Source: an uncultured Eubacteriales bacterium
GTDB lineage: Bacteria > Bacillota > Clostridia > Oscillospirales > CAG-272
NCBI GenBank assembly: GCA_949286815.1
Contig: CASEEB010000200.1
Span: forward strand, 1 to 9,086
Direction of reading: 5' to 3'
DNA length: 9,086 bases
A program made the translations under genes and the position numbers. Below are positions 1-6,574 of the stretch, piece after piece (within the stretch, counting starts at the first letter, position 1; every line of letters starts with the position of its first letter). The notes beneath the pieces were generated by a model. The model worked only from the letters and a program-made list of their open reading frames with translations, ran no database searches and was not told the origin of the DNA.

Positions 1-1092
1 GATGCGGACGTATCCGATTCATATGTCGGACCCGAGACGCTCGACTTTGACTGCAAAAGCGCGGTCTTAATGGAAGCGGAAACCGGCAGAATATTATACG
101 CGAAAAATCCTGACGAGGCGCTTCCGCCCGCGTCTGTCACAAAGGTTATGACGCTTTTGCTCGTTATGGAAGCCGTTGATTCCGGTAAGATAAAGCTTGA
201 CGATATGGTTACGGCAAGCGAACACGCGGCAAGTATGGGGGGCTCTCAGATATACCTGAAGGTCGGCGAGCAGATGAGCGTTGAGGATATGATAAAAAGC
301 GTGGTTATATCTTCCGCAAACGATGCCGCTTGCGCTCTTGCCGAGTTTGTTTCCGGCAGCGAGGAAAGCTTTGTCAAAGCAATGAACGCGCGCGCCAAAG
401 AACTCGGTATGGAGAATACCAATTTTGAAAACACCAACGGACTGGATGACACCGCGCAGAATCATGTTATCAGTGCCAAGGATATTGCCATTATGTCGAG
501 AGAACTGATAAAACATCCGAAAATACTTGAATACAGTTCGATCTGGATGGATACCATTCGCGACGGCGCGTTCGGACTTACCAACACAAACCGTCTCGTC
601 CGCTTCTATAAAGGCTGTACGGGGTTGAAAACCGGCTCGACCTCAAAGGCGGGATTTTGTATAAGCGCTACCGCGGAGCGTGACGGGATGTCGCTGATTT
701 GCGTGATCATGGGCGCGCCCACCAGGGATATACGCAACGCCGCCGCGACAAGTCTGCTTGACTGGGGATTTGCCAACTACGGCAAGTTTAGTTATGACAG
801 CGGTGAATTTGAAAACATAAAGGTTATCGGCGGAGTGAGCGACAGTATAAAGGCAAAGCACGACATGTTTTCCTGCATACTTGAAAAGGACGGATTGTCA
901 AAGGTTCAGTTCAATATTGAACTGCCCGAGAATATTTCGGCGCCTGTCAAAACGGGTGATGTGATTGGAAAGATTGTATTTACTCTGGACGGCAAGGAGA
1001 TTGGCAAGGTCGATATCTGTGCCGCGGAGGATGTTGACAAAATAAGCTTCCTTGGCCTTTGGTACAGAATGATTGCCGGGGCGCTCAGGTAA
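1..1092 (+). CDS. D-alanyl-D-alanine carboxypeptidase (PBP5/DacF type), 5' end outside window
   Basis: Serine-type penicillin-binding protein that removes the terminal D-Ala from peptidoglycan stem peptides outside the membrane. The frame is open from base 1, so the ATG at 70 is an internal Met and the signal peptide lies outside the window; 363 residues are visible. The three active-site motifs of the family are present: SxxK as SVTK (visible residues 45-48, nucleophile Ser45), SxN as SAN (105-107) and KTG as LKTGSTSKAGF (Lys210). The last ~90 residues fit the beta-rich PBP5 C-terminal domain and end in a short hydrophobic stretch (FLGLWYRMIAGALR) that could hold the protein at the membrane. 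A terminator follows 85 bp downstream, so this ends its transcription unit. Which paralogue (dacA, dacB or dacF) cannot be decided without the N-terminus and neighbours. Confidence 0.93.
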   Translation, partial: DADVSDSYVGPETLDFDCKSAVLMEAETGRILYAKNPDEALPPASVTKVMTLLLVMEAVDSGKIKLDDMVTASEHAASMGGSQIYLKVGEQMSVEDMIKSVVISSANDAACALAEFVSGSEESFVKAMNARAKELGMENTNFENTNGLDDTAQNHVISAKDIAIMSRELIKHPKILEYSSIWMDTIRDGAFGLTNTNRLVRFYKGCTGLKTGSTSKAGFCISATAERDGMSLICVIMGAPTRDIRNAAATSLLDWGFANYGKFSYDSGEFENIKVIGGVSDSIKAKHDMFSCILEKDGLSKVQFNIELPENISAPVKTGDVIGKIVFTLDGKEIGKVDICAAEDVDKISFLGLWYRMIAGALR

Positions 1093-1176
1093 TTTATTGC
1101 TTGTATCATTATACAGTATGACTGTTTTATTGTTTTCCGCATTTTCCGCGATTTTGCTTTAAATCCATAAAACCGC

Positions 1177-1222
1177 AACGGTCAATGTCATTTAAAAATG
1201 TCGTTGACCGTTTGAATTTTTT
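1177..1222 (+). terminator. Rho-independent terminator after the carboxypeptidase gene
   Basis: A nine-base arm AACGGTCAA (1177-1185) pairs exactly with TTGACCGTT (1204-1212). Inside it, CATTT (1189-1193) pairs with AAATG (1196-1200) around a 2-nt AA turn. The hairpin is followed by TGAATTTTTT (1213-1222), ending in six Ts. It separates the carboxypeptidase unit from the pgi promoter downstream. Confidence 0.85.
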
Positions 1223-1287
1223 CGTGAACTCTGAGATTTTTGTGCGTGTTACCGCCCGCTTTAGCTTCTCAAATTTTGGAAAAACTA

Positions 1288-1316
1288 TTGAAATTTTTAA
1301 GTGTGTGTGATATAAT
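1288..1316 (+). promoter_or_regulatory. Sigma-A promoter, extended -10, driving the pgi leader
   Basis: The -35 is TTGAAA (1288-1293), the spacer is 17 nt, and the -10 is TATAAT (1311-1316), preceded by TG one base upstream (1308-1309), an extended -10. Transcription should start near 1322-1324, giving a leader of about 300 nt before pgi. No other good promoter lies closer to pgi: a perfect TTGACA at 1514-1519 has no -10 at the right distance. Confidence 0.8.
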
Positions 1317-1320
1317 GTTT

Positions 1321-1623
1321 GCATACAGCGTGAAGAAATCAGACGAATATTATTTTATCGGCTGTATTTGCATACAACTTAAAGAACTCAAAAAAGTAAT
1401 ATTTACCGGTTGTATGCCGCGGTTTTGACTACGTAAAACTGCCCGGGTTGCAACTATGGTGTAATGTTGAAAAAATGTATTTCTGAGACCCGTGCTTATC
1501 TTTCATATCTGGTTTGACAGAAATGCGGAATTTTTGCCTTTGCACATGTCATTCCGGCAGAATAATTTTATATGCAATACTCAAAATATATATTGAAATA
1601 TTAAAAAGGAAAAGGTAAATTTT
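1321..1623 (+). other. Long structured 5' leader of pgi (possible cis-regulatory RNA or separate small RNA)
   Basis: No gene is supportable in these ~300 bases. Visible pairings are: ATACAGC (1323-1329) with GCTGTAT (1361-1367); GCATACAAC (1370-1378) with GTTGTATGC (1409-1417); and a long hairpin in which GTATTTCTG (1477-1485) pairs with CAGAAATGC (1518-1526, one G-U) and AGACC (1486-1490) with GGTTT (1511-1515, one G-U), leaving a 2-nt bulge and a 20-nt loop. GGAAT/ATTCC (around 1527-1555) could form a further stem. GCATACA occurs both at 1321 and at 1370, so either copy could pair with TGTATGC at 1411-1417. That makes the first two hairpins potentially mutually exclusive. It matches no riboswitch class I recognise. 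The pgi ribosome site AAGGAAAAGG (1606-1615) closes the leader. Confidence 0.45.
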
Positions 1624-2958
1624 ATGTCGGTTAAACTAATTGACAGATATCTGTCCGGATTTATCTCGGAACATGAATATCAAAACATTCAGTCTCAGGT
1701 GAGCGCCGCTCATCACTTACTGAGAAGCAAGTCCGGGGCGGGAAACGATTTTCTGGGATGGGTCACTTTGCCGGAAGATTATGACAAAGAGGAATTTGCA
1801 AGAATCAGGTCGGCGGCCGAGCAGATACGCAAAATTTGCGATATATTTATCGCTATCGGAATCGGGGGGTCTTATCTGGGCGCGAGGGCGGTTATTGAAT
1901 TTCTGAAATCCCCGAATTACAACAACATCAAAAAAGATACTCCGGATATATATTTTGCCGGTTGCGATATAAGCGCGGTGTCAATTTCAGAGCTTTTGGA
2001 AATATGCGAGGGGAAGGATATTTGTATCAATGTCATTTCAAAGTCCGGAACCACTACCGAGCCTGCCGTTACGTTCAGGGTGTTTCGGGAAATGCTTGAG
2101 AAAAAATACGGAAAAGAGGAAGCCAAAAACAGAATTTTTGTGACGACAGACCGTGAAAAAGGCACTCTTAAAAATTTTGCGGATAAGGCGGGATATCAGA
2201 CCTTTGTCGTTCCCGACGATGTCGGAGGCAGATTCTCGGTACTTACCGCGGTCGGACTGCTTCCCATAGCGGTCGCGGGAATAGATATTGACATGCTTAT
2301 GCGCGGCGCGCATGACGCTCAGATTAAATATTGCGATGAAAAAACAGAAAACAACGACGCGTATAAGTATGCCGCCATAAGAAATATTCTGTACAGAAAA
2401 GGCAAGACCACGGAAATACTTGTGGGATATGAGTCTTACTCAAGAATGATGAATGAATGGTGGAAGCAGCTTTTCGGTGAAAGCGAAGGTAAGGACGGGC
2501 GCGGTATTTTCCCCGCCTCGGTTATTTTTTCAACGGATCTTCATTCCCTCGGTCAGTATATTCAGCAGGGTATGAGGAATCTTTTTGAAACCGTTGTGTC
2601 TGTCGAGAACGGCGGCACGGTCTTTACTATACCCGATGACCCCGACAATATAGACGGTTTGAACTTTTTGTCCGGTGTGGAGCTTGACAAAGTAAAGAAA
2701 ATTGCTATGCAGGGTACTCTTCTGGCGCATGTGGACGGCGGTGTTCCGAATATTCTGATAGAACTTGAGGACAGAAGCGCCTACAGCCTGGGATATTTTA
2801 TATATTTTATGGAGCTCGCGTGCGCGATCTCAGGCTATATTCTGGGAGTAAATCCGTTTAATCAGCCGGGAGTCGAGGCATACAAGAAAAATATGTTCGC
2901 GTTGTTGGGTAAGCCCGGATATGAGGACATCAGAGAACAGCTGCAGAGAAGACTGTGA
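1624..2958 (+). CDS. pgi: Glucose-6-phosphate isomerase
   Basis: Cytosolic enzyme interconverting glucose 6-phosphate and fructose 6-phosphate in glycolysis and gluconeogenesis. At 444 aa it has the length of the short Firmicutes form (~450 aa) rather than the ~550 aa proteobacterial form. Motifs visible: GIGGSYLGA (79-87) and SKSGTTTEP (139-147) of the phosphate-binding SIS folds; the family signature VGGRFSVLTAVG (200-211); WWKQLFGESEGKD (279-291) with the expected catalytic Glu288; His307 in STDLHSLGQ; and NPFNQPGVEAYKKNMF (410-425) with catalytic Lys421. The start ATG is preceded by AAGGAAAAGG at a normal distance. It appears to be monocistronic: its own promoter lies 300 bp upstream and the next gene has its own promoter. 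No clear terminator hairpin follows the stop. Confidence 0.97.
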   Translation: MSVKLIDRYLSGFISEHEYQNIQSQVSAAHHLLRSKSGAGNDFLGWVTLPEDYDKEEFARIRSAAEQIRKICDIFIAIGIGGSYLGARAVIEFLKSPNYNNIKKDTPDIYFAGCDISAVSISELLEICEGKDICINVISKSGTTTEPAVTFRVFREMLEKKYGKEEAKNRIFVTTDREKGTLKNFADKAGYQTFVVPDDVGGRFSVLTAVGLLPIAVAGIDIDMLMRGAHDAQIKYCDEKTENNDAYKYAAIRNILYRKGKTTEILVGYESYSRMMNEWWKQLFGESEGKDGRGIFPASVIFSTDLHSLGQYIQQGMRNLFETVVSVENGGTVFTIPDDPDNIDGLNFLSGVELDKVKKIAMQGTLLAHVDGGVPNILIELEDRSAYSLGYFIYFMELACAISGYILGVNPFNQPGVEAYKKNMFALLGKPGYEDIREQLQRRL

Positions 2959-3029
2959 TTTGATTTTGAAAATTTTTAATAAAGATAAAGTTTATACACA
3001 GAACTTTTAATGAATTCACATAAAAGCAC

Positions 3030-3058
3030 TTGAAAAAATCGGAAAAATGTGCTACAAT
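3030..3058 (+). promoter_or_regulatory. Sigma-A promoter, extended -10, for the P-loop gene
   Basis: TTGAAA (3030-3035), 17-nt spacer, TACAAT (3053-3058), with TG at 3050-3051 forming an extended -10. The start of transcription would be near 3065, giving a leader of about 95 nt before the gene at 3162. Confidence 0.75.
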
Positions 3059-3089
3059 GTATATAAATTGAACGATATGTGTTTGAGCT

Positions 3090-3155
3090 GACGGCAGGCG
3101 GGGCAGCCGGGCCGTTGTCCATAAAAATAATCAGGTGCGCAGCACCGCAAGGAGG
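3090..3155 (+). promoter_or_regulatory. GC-rich leader hairpins ending at the Shine-Dalgarno of the P-loop gene
   Basis: GACGGC (3090-3095) can pair with GCCGTT (3111-3116, one G-U) around a very G-rich interior. A tight hairpin GGTGC-GCA-GCACC (3134-3146) sits only 2 nt before the strong Shine-Dalgarno AAGGAGG (3149-3155). The Shine-Dalgarno decides the start: it is 6 nt from the ATG at 3162 but only 3 nt from the ATG at 3159, and it lies inside the frame extension that would begin at GTG 3135. The hairpin does not cover the ribosome site itself, so any regulatory role is speculative. Confidence 0.4.
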
Positions 3156-3161
3156 TTTATG

Positions 3162-3569
3162 ATGTTAAAACTGATCATCGGCGTTAAGGGTACCGGAAAA
3201 ACCAAAGCACTTATTGAGCTTGTCAATCAGGCCAGTGAGAAAACTGACGGAACAGTTGTGTGTATTGAGCGCGGAACAGGTTTGAGATATGATGTCAAAT
3301 ACAGCGTAAGGCTGGTTGATACCGACGAATATGCCATCCGTGACGCAGAGTCCCTTTACGGTTTTGTTGCCGGTATTTTGGCAAGCAATCATGATGTAAC
3401 CGATTTGTTCATAGATTCAGCGCTGAAAATCGGAAATAACGATATGGAAGGTTTTGAAAAGCTTATTGTGAAGATAGATGAGCTTTCGCAAAAGCTTGGC
3501 GTTAATGTTGTTATAACTTCTTCTATCCCCACCGAGGAAGCAAGTGATATTGTAAAAAAATACATCTGA
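3162..3569 (+). CDS. Small P-loop ATP-binding protein of unknown function
   Basis: 135 aa from the chosen ATG. It opens directly with a Walker A motif: LIIGVKGTGKT, GxxGxGKT at residues 7-14. A Walker B-like strand DLFIDS follows in the second half, and near the end a strand NVVITSSIP that would be the sensor-like last strand of a minimal P-loop fold. No helicase, kinase lid, transporter or other partner domain is present, so this is a single bare NTPase domain. I recall similar small P-loop proteins in Clostridia genomes, often given uninformative names, but cannot name a family. It stands alone between its own promoter (3030-3058) and the terminator at 3701-3737. The nucleotide-binding call is firm; the cellular role is unknown. 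Confidence 0.8.
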   Translation: MLKLIIGVKGTGKTKALIELVNQASEKTDGTVVCIERGTGLRYDVKYSVRLVDTDEYAIRDAESLYGFVAGILASNHDVTDLFIDSALKIGNNDMEGFEKLIVKIDELSQKLGVNVVITSSIPTEEASDIVKKYI

Positions 3570-3618
3570 ATATAACTAAATTAAGATGTCCCCCTTCTCT
3601 TAGGCGGGCGCCACTTGA

Positions 3619-3681
3619 TTTTTTCAGTGCGGGAGAAATACAATCTCCCAGTGAAAATGTTGAATGACGGGGCTTTGCCCC
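3619..3681 (+). repeat. Two consecutive intergenic hairpins
   Basis: The gene-free stretch 3570-3934 (365 bp) begins with these. The first is TTTTCA (3621-3626) with TGAAAA (3652-3657) outside, and GGGAGA (3631-3636) with TCTCCC (3644-3649) inside, around a 7-nt loop. The second is GGGGC-TTT-GCCCC (3669-3681). Neither is followed by a T-run, so they are not themselves terminators; the true terminator comes next. They could be mRNA 3'-end structures or an intergenic repeat. Confidence 0.5.
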
Positions 3682-3700
3682 TTATTGAAAAAGATAAAAT

Positions 3701-3737
3701 GGGGCTGACCGTGTTTTTCACGGCAGCCCTTTTTTTG
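3701..3737 (+). terminator. Strong Rho-independent terminator
   Basis: GGGCTG (3702-3707) pairs with CAGCCC (3724-3729) and CCGTG (3709-3713) with CACGG (3719-3723), with one bulged A and a TTTTT loop. Seven Ts follow (3730-3736). It ends transcription from the P-loop gene and insulates the Lrp/aminotransferase operon. Confidence 0.92.
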
Positions 3738-3823
3738 TAAAGATTTTTGATTCGGAGTTTTTTGGAGGTCTGTCACCTTTTTAATTAAAATTACCTGAAC
3801 GTCAATTAATTTATCATATGCTA

Positions 3824-3852
3824 TTGACAAAGTTTATTATTTAAAATATAAT
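3824..3852 (+). promoter_or_regulatory. Perfect-consensus sigma-A promoter for the Lrp/aminotransferase operon
   Basis: TTGACA (3824-3829), 17-nt spacer, TATAAT (3847-3852): exact consensus in all elements. Transcription should start near 3858-3860, about 75 nt before the regulator gene. Such a strong promoter ahead of an Lrp-family gene suggests that a repressor, possibly the regulator itself, holds it down; that is inference. Confidence 0.85.
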
Positions 3853-3856
3853 AAGT

Positions 3857-3910
3857 ATGGACATTCAGACAGTTGCCCGCTATGTGATTCAAAAATATGA
3901 AAATAAATGA
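3857..3910 (+). other. Possible 17-codon upstream ORF at the transcription start
   Basis: An ATG (3857) opens 17 codons (MDIQTVARYVIQKYENK) ending in TGA at 3908-3910, in the same frame as the regulator gene that begins at 3935. The ATG lies 5 nt after the -10 box, so the ORF would be leaderless or nearly so, and it has no Shine-Dalgarno. It could be a leaderless leader peptide, the remnant of an older gene start, or chance. Confidence 0.2.
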
Positions 3911-3934
3911 ATATATCGGAAAGGAAGATATGTG

Positions 3935-4423
3935 ATGACAAATACAAAACTATTAAAGCTTTTATCAAAAAATGCGAGATATACGGTCTCTGAGCTTGCG
4001 GTAATGGCGGGCATGACCGAGACTGAAGTTGAAAACGATATAAAGGAGCTTGAGAATTCGGGACTGATACGGGGATATAAGGCGGTCATAGACTGGGAAA
4101 GCCTTGACAACGCATATGTTTCCGCGCTGATTGAGCTTAAAGTTATTCCGCAGGACAAGTACGGCTTTGAAAAGGTGGCGGAGACTATAATGAAGTACAG
4201 TGAGGTTGAGAGCGTTTATCTTATGTCCGGGGCATATGACCTTTGCGTGATTGTTAAGGGAAAGACATTTCAGGAGGTCGCCATGTTTGTCGCAAAGGAA
4301 CTTGCCACGATTCATGAGGTGACGTCGACCGCGACGCATTTTGTGCTCAGACGTTATAAGGAGCTTGACGTAGAGCTGGTCAACAGTGAAAATGATGACA
4401 GAGGTACATATTCATTATGTTAA
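3935..4423 (+). CDS. Lrp/AsnC family transcriptional regulator
   Basis: 162 aa. Residues ~1-55 form the AsnC-type winged helix-turn-helix (LLKLLSKNARYTVSELAVMA, then the recognition helix region and SGLIRGYKAVID). Residues ~65-145 form the RAM/AsnC ligand-binding beta-alpha domain, including the SGAYDLCVIVKGKT strand typical of the family. These proteins bind DNA as octamers or dimers of dimers and respond to amino acids. ATG 3935 is preferred because AAGGAAG (3921-3927) sits 7 nt upstream; GTG at 3932 is the alternative and would add one residue. The gene overlaps the aminotransferase by 7 bp, so the two are probably translationally coupled. It likely regulates its own operon in response to an amino acid handled by the aminotransferase. 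Confidence 0.93.
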   Translation: MTNTKLLKLLSKNARYTVSELAVMAGMTETEVENDIKELENSGLIRGYKAVIDWESLDNAYVSALIELKVIPQDKYGFEKVAETIMKYSEVESVYLMSGAYDLCVIVKGKTFQEVAMFVAKELATIHEVTSTATHFVLRRYKELDVELVNSENDDRGTYSLC

Positions 4424-5598
4424 ATTACAGTAAGCTGATGAACTCAACCGTGACGGAAAAGATAAAGCCGTCCGGAATAAGAAAGTTTTTTGATATCGCG
4501 TCGAATATGGACGGAGTTATTTCGTTGGGAGTCGGCGAGCCCGATTTCCCGACACCGATGCATATCAGGCGCGCCGGAATCAAATCCCTTGAGGAGAGCC
4601 GCACAAGGTATACCTCAAACGCGGGACTGATTGAACTGAGAAAAGAAATCTGCGCATTTTTGAAAAGAAAATATAACCTTGATTACTCCGGCGAAAGGGA
4701 AACTCTTGTAACTGTGGGCGGAAGCGAGGGAATCGACTGCGCTATCCGAACGATTGTGGCTCCGGGGGACGAGGTGATTATTCCTCAGCCAAGTTTTGTC
4801 TGCTATGAACCGATTGTGCGTCTGTGCGGCGGAGTTCCGGTTATACTTGATCTGAAAGCGGAGGATGAGTTCAGATTGACTCCCAAGGCTCTTATTAGCA
4901 AGCTTACCCCGAAAACAAAGATGATTGTTTTCCCGTTTCCCTGCAATCCGACCGGAGCGATTATGGAAAAAGAAGATCTTGAGGCGGTGGCGGCGGTTTT
5001 AAGGGAAACTGATGTCTTTGTGCTGTCGGATGAAATATATTCCGAACTTACATACGGGAAAAAACATGTCTCGATTGCCTCAATTGACGGCATGAGAGAG
5101 AGAACGGTTGTTATCAACGGTTTTTCAAAGACATATTCAATGACGGGATGGAGACTTGGATACGCGTGTGCCCCCGAGCCTGTTATTTCGCAGATGACTA
5201 AAATCCATCAGTTTGCGATAATGAGTTCCCCTACGACTTCTCAGTATGCCGCCATCGAAGCGTTGAGAGCCGGAGACCACGATATTGAACAGATGGCGGA
5301 GGAATATGACATGCGCAGACGTATAATGGTGGACGGGTTCAGAAAATTGGGAATGGACTGCTTTGAGCCGAAAGGAGCGTTTTACGCCTTTCCTTCGATT
5401 AAAATTTCAGGGCTTGGCAGCGAGGATTTTTGCGAAAGACTTCTTTATTCGCAAAAAGTGGCTTTGGTTCCGGGGAACGCGTTCGGTGAGTCGGGCGAAG
5501 GCTTTATCCGCGCGTCATACTGCTATTCTTCGGAACATATCAGAGAAGCGTTGGAAAGAGTGGGAAAGTTTTTAAAAGAACTTAAAGACGGGATGTAA
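4417..5598 (+). CDS. Class I/II PLP-dependent aminotransferase
   Basis: 393 aa, fold-type I aminotransferase transferring an amino group between an amino acid and a 2-oxo acid in the cytosol. Seen in order: PSGIRKFFDIAS (18-29) and SLGVGEPDFPTP (36-47) of the substrate region; TSNAGLIELR (66-75); CNPTG (176-180); the PLP-contacting SDEIYSELTYG (204-214, Asp205); the Schiff-base lysine in NGFSKTYSMTGWRLGY (Lys238, Arg246); and FIRASY near the end (Arg365, expected to bind the substrate alpha-carboxylate). The N-terminal PSGIRKFFD motif is typical of the aspartate/aromatic/PatA-like clade in Firmicutes. The start at 4417 overlaps the regulator stop by 7 bp, with AGAGG 11 nt upstream; ATG 4438 is an alternative but lacks a good ribosome site. 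Substrate cannot be settled from sequence. Confidence 0.95.
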   Translation: MLNYSKLMNSTVTEKIKPSGIRKFFDIASNMDGVISLGVGEPDFPTPMHIRRAGIKSLEESRTRYTSNAGLIELRKEICAFLKRKYNLDYSGERETLVTVGGSEGIDCAIRTIVAPGDEVIIPQPSFVCYEPIVRLCGGVPVILDLKAEDEFRLTPKALISKLTPKTKMIVFPFPCNPTGAIMEKEDLEAVAAVLRETDVFVLSDEIYSELTYGKKHVSIASIDGMRERTVVINGFSKTYSMTGWRLGYACAPEPVISQMTKIHQFAIMSSPTTSQYAAIEALRAGDHDIEQMAEEYDMRRRIMVDGFRKLGMDCFEPKGAFYAFPSIKISGLGSEDFCERLLYSQKVALVPGNAFGESGEGFIRASYCYSSEHIREALERVGKFLKELKDGM

Positions 5599-5614
5599 AT
5601 TTTATAAGTTCTAA

Positions 5615-5719
5615 ATCCATTCGTATACTGAGGTTATTGCTGTCGGGACAGGTTTCTGTAAATCTGAAGCAGGTATTATAAAAGCAGCAGAGAATTTAAT
5701 GGTTATAGGACAGATGTGA
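5615..5719 (+). pseudogene. Possible gene remnant between aminotransferase and membrane protein
   Basis: The frame 5615-5719 is open for 34 codons before TGA and reads like real protein, with a strand-turn followed by an amphipathic helix (EVIAVGTGFCKSEAG, then IIKAAENLMVIGQM). It has no start codon or ribosome site upstream and is preceded by an in-frame TAA at 5612. It may be the 3' tail of a lost gene. I recognise no family, and 34 codons is short enough for chance. Confidence 0.2.
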
Positions 5720-5799
5720 TTGTGATACGCACAAAATTTCTGTTTTTTTGGTCCCCTTCATGAATAAACTATTTACAGCATTCTGCGGAGGCTTATACC

Positions 5800-6456
5800 A
5801 TGGGAATAAAAAAACGAATCAAGAAAAAAACTTTTATAATTATAATATTATTAGCTGTTATTGTCGTCATAATTTTGATTATGATCCTGAATAAAAGTCC
5901 ATACCCTTTGTACACTGAAAAAGCGGAAGATTATAATTCCGAATTATATCCTATAAATGCACCAATATTTTTAGAGAATATTCCGATTGAGGCAGAGATT
6001 ATTTCTTATTCTTATTATAATTACTGGGAAGAGGATCGAGATACATACCTTGAACTTAAATTTCAAGACCGATCAGACATGGAGAAATATATCGAACAAC
6101 TCATATCCTGTGTAATCAAACGTGAACAAAAGGGATCGGGAAAAGACGCTAATGAGTGTTTTGTAGAAAGAACTAATCCATATCAGGAATCCTATACGGA
6201 TTTGTTTTGCACTTCATATAAAAGTTATGTAAGCGATTATTGTTATACAGGGTATGAAATTGAACATTATGAAAACAGCGGTATAATATATTCATGCAAT
6301 TATGGATTAATAAGCTATTCCTATGAGGAGTTAACTGTAATTCAAACATCTTGCTGTGGGAGCATTTATAAAAGTGGCCAAGAGTATACTCCGAAATATT
6401 TTGCGCGATTTAATGTTCCCGAAAATGAAAAACGTCTTATTTATCTTGAACCGTAG
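5800..6456 (+). CDS. Membrane-anchored extracytoplasmic protein of unknown function
   Basis: 218 aa. A very basic start (MGIKKRIKKK) is followed by one hydrophobic segment of about 20 residues (11-30, TFIIIILLAVIVVIILIMIL) and then an acidic, Tyr-rich domain. By the positive-inside rule this is an N-terminal anchor with the domain outside. It lacks a lipobox cysteine. The outer domain holds several cysteines (one CC pair), so disulfides are possible, and it ends in EKRLIYLEP. Start: GGAGG at 5787-5791, 8 nt before ATG 5800. Composition is strikingly AT-rich (17 G/C of 60 at 6001-6060) compared with the genes on either side, suggesting acquisition from elsewhere. A terminator follows at 6501-6530. 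No promoter was convincing. I recognise no family. Confidence 0.75.
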   Translation: MGIKKRIKKKTFIIIILLAVIVVIILIMILNKSPYPLYTEKAEDYNSELYPINAPIFLENIPIEAEIISYSYYNYWEEDRDTYLELKFQDRSDMEKYIEQLISCVIKREQKGSGKDANECFVERTNPYQESYTDLFCTSYKSYVSDYCYTGYEIEHYENSGIIYSCNYGLISYSYEELTVIQTSCCGSIYKSGQEYTPKYFARFNVPENEKRLIYLEP

Positions 6457-6460
6457 ATTA

Positions 6461-6574
6461 GTGATTTCATATCTGAATTTGGCACTATGTTAAACTTAGC
6501 AAAGCTGTACCTGTATGGGTACGGCTTTATTGTATGGCAATGACTTAATAACGAGATATATGAAATCCCATCAC
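6461..6574. repeat. Imperfect inverted repeat enclosing the terminator
   Basis: GATTTCATATCT (6463-6474) is matched by AGATATATGAAATC (6554-6567), its reverse complement with two extra bases. Further out, GTGAT (6461-6465) and ATCAC (6570-6574) also match, though GTGAT overlaps the first arm. The terminator hairpin lies at the centre. This could be a large branched RNA fold or a small non-coding mobile element. The gene-free stretch 6457-6823 otherwise holds the kinase promoter, a leader hairpin and a candidate operator. Confidence 0.35.
6501..6530 (+). terminator. Probable Rho-independent terminator after the membrane protein
   Basis: AAAGC (6501-6505) pairs with GCTTT (6524-6528) and GTACC (6507-6511) with GGTAC (6518-6522). 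A T-G wobble joins them, giving an 11-bp stem with a 6-nt loop. The tail is only moderately T-rich (TTTATTGTA), so termination may be partial. Confidence 0.6.

Noticed and set aside
94..516. Long minus-strand open frame inside the carboxypeptidase gene
   Set aside because: Shadow of a clearly recognised + strand gene with all its active-site motifs; no promoter or ribosome site on the minus strand.
1240..1428. 62-codon + strand open frame upstream of pgi
   Set aside because: It runs over the sigma-A promoter and the leader hairpins, has no ribosome site and its protein is not plausible.
1514..1519. Perfect -35 box TTGACA in the pgi leader
   Set aside because: No -10-like hexamer lies 16-18 nt downstream; the bases there are CCTTTG-like. 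It is also the bulge region of a long hairpin.
1321..1560. Pgi leader as 6S RNA, RNase P RNA, or a known riboswitch
   Set aside because: The two ends do not pair as in 6S RNA, no RNase P core motif is present, and no known aptamer core could be matched by eye.
3624..3830. Minus-strand 68-codon frame between the P-loop gene and the Lrp operon
   Set aside because: It spans the intergenic hairpins and the terminator, and the translation is low in protein-like character.
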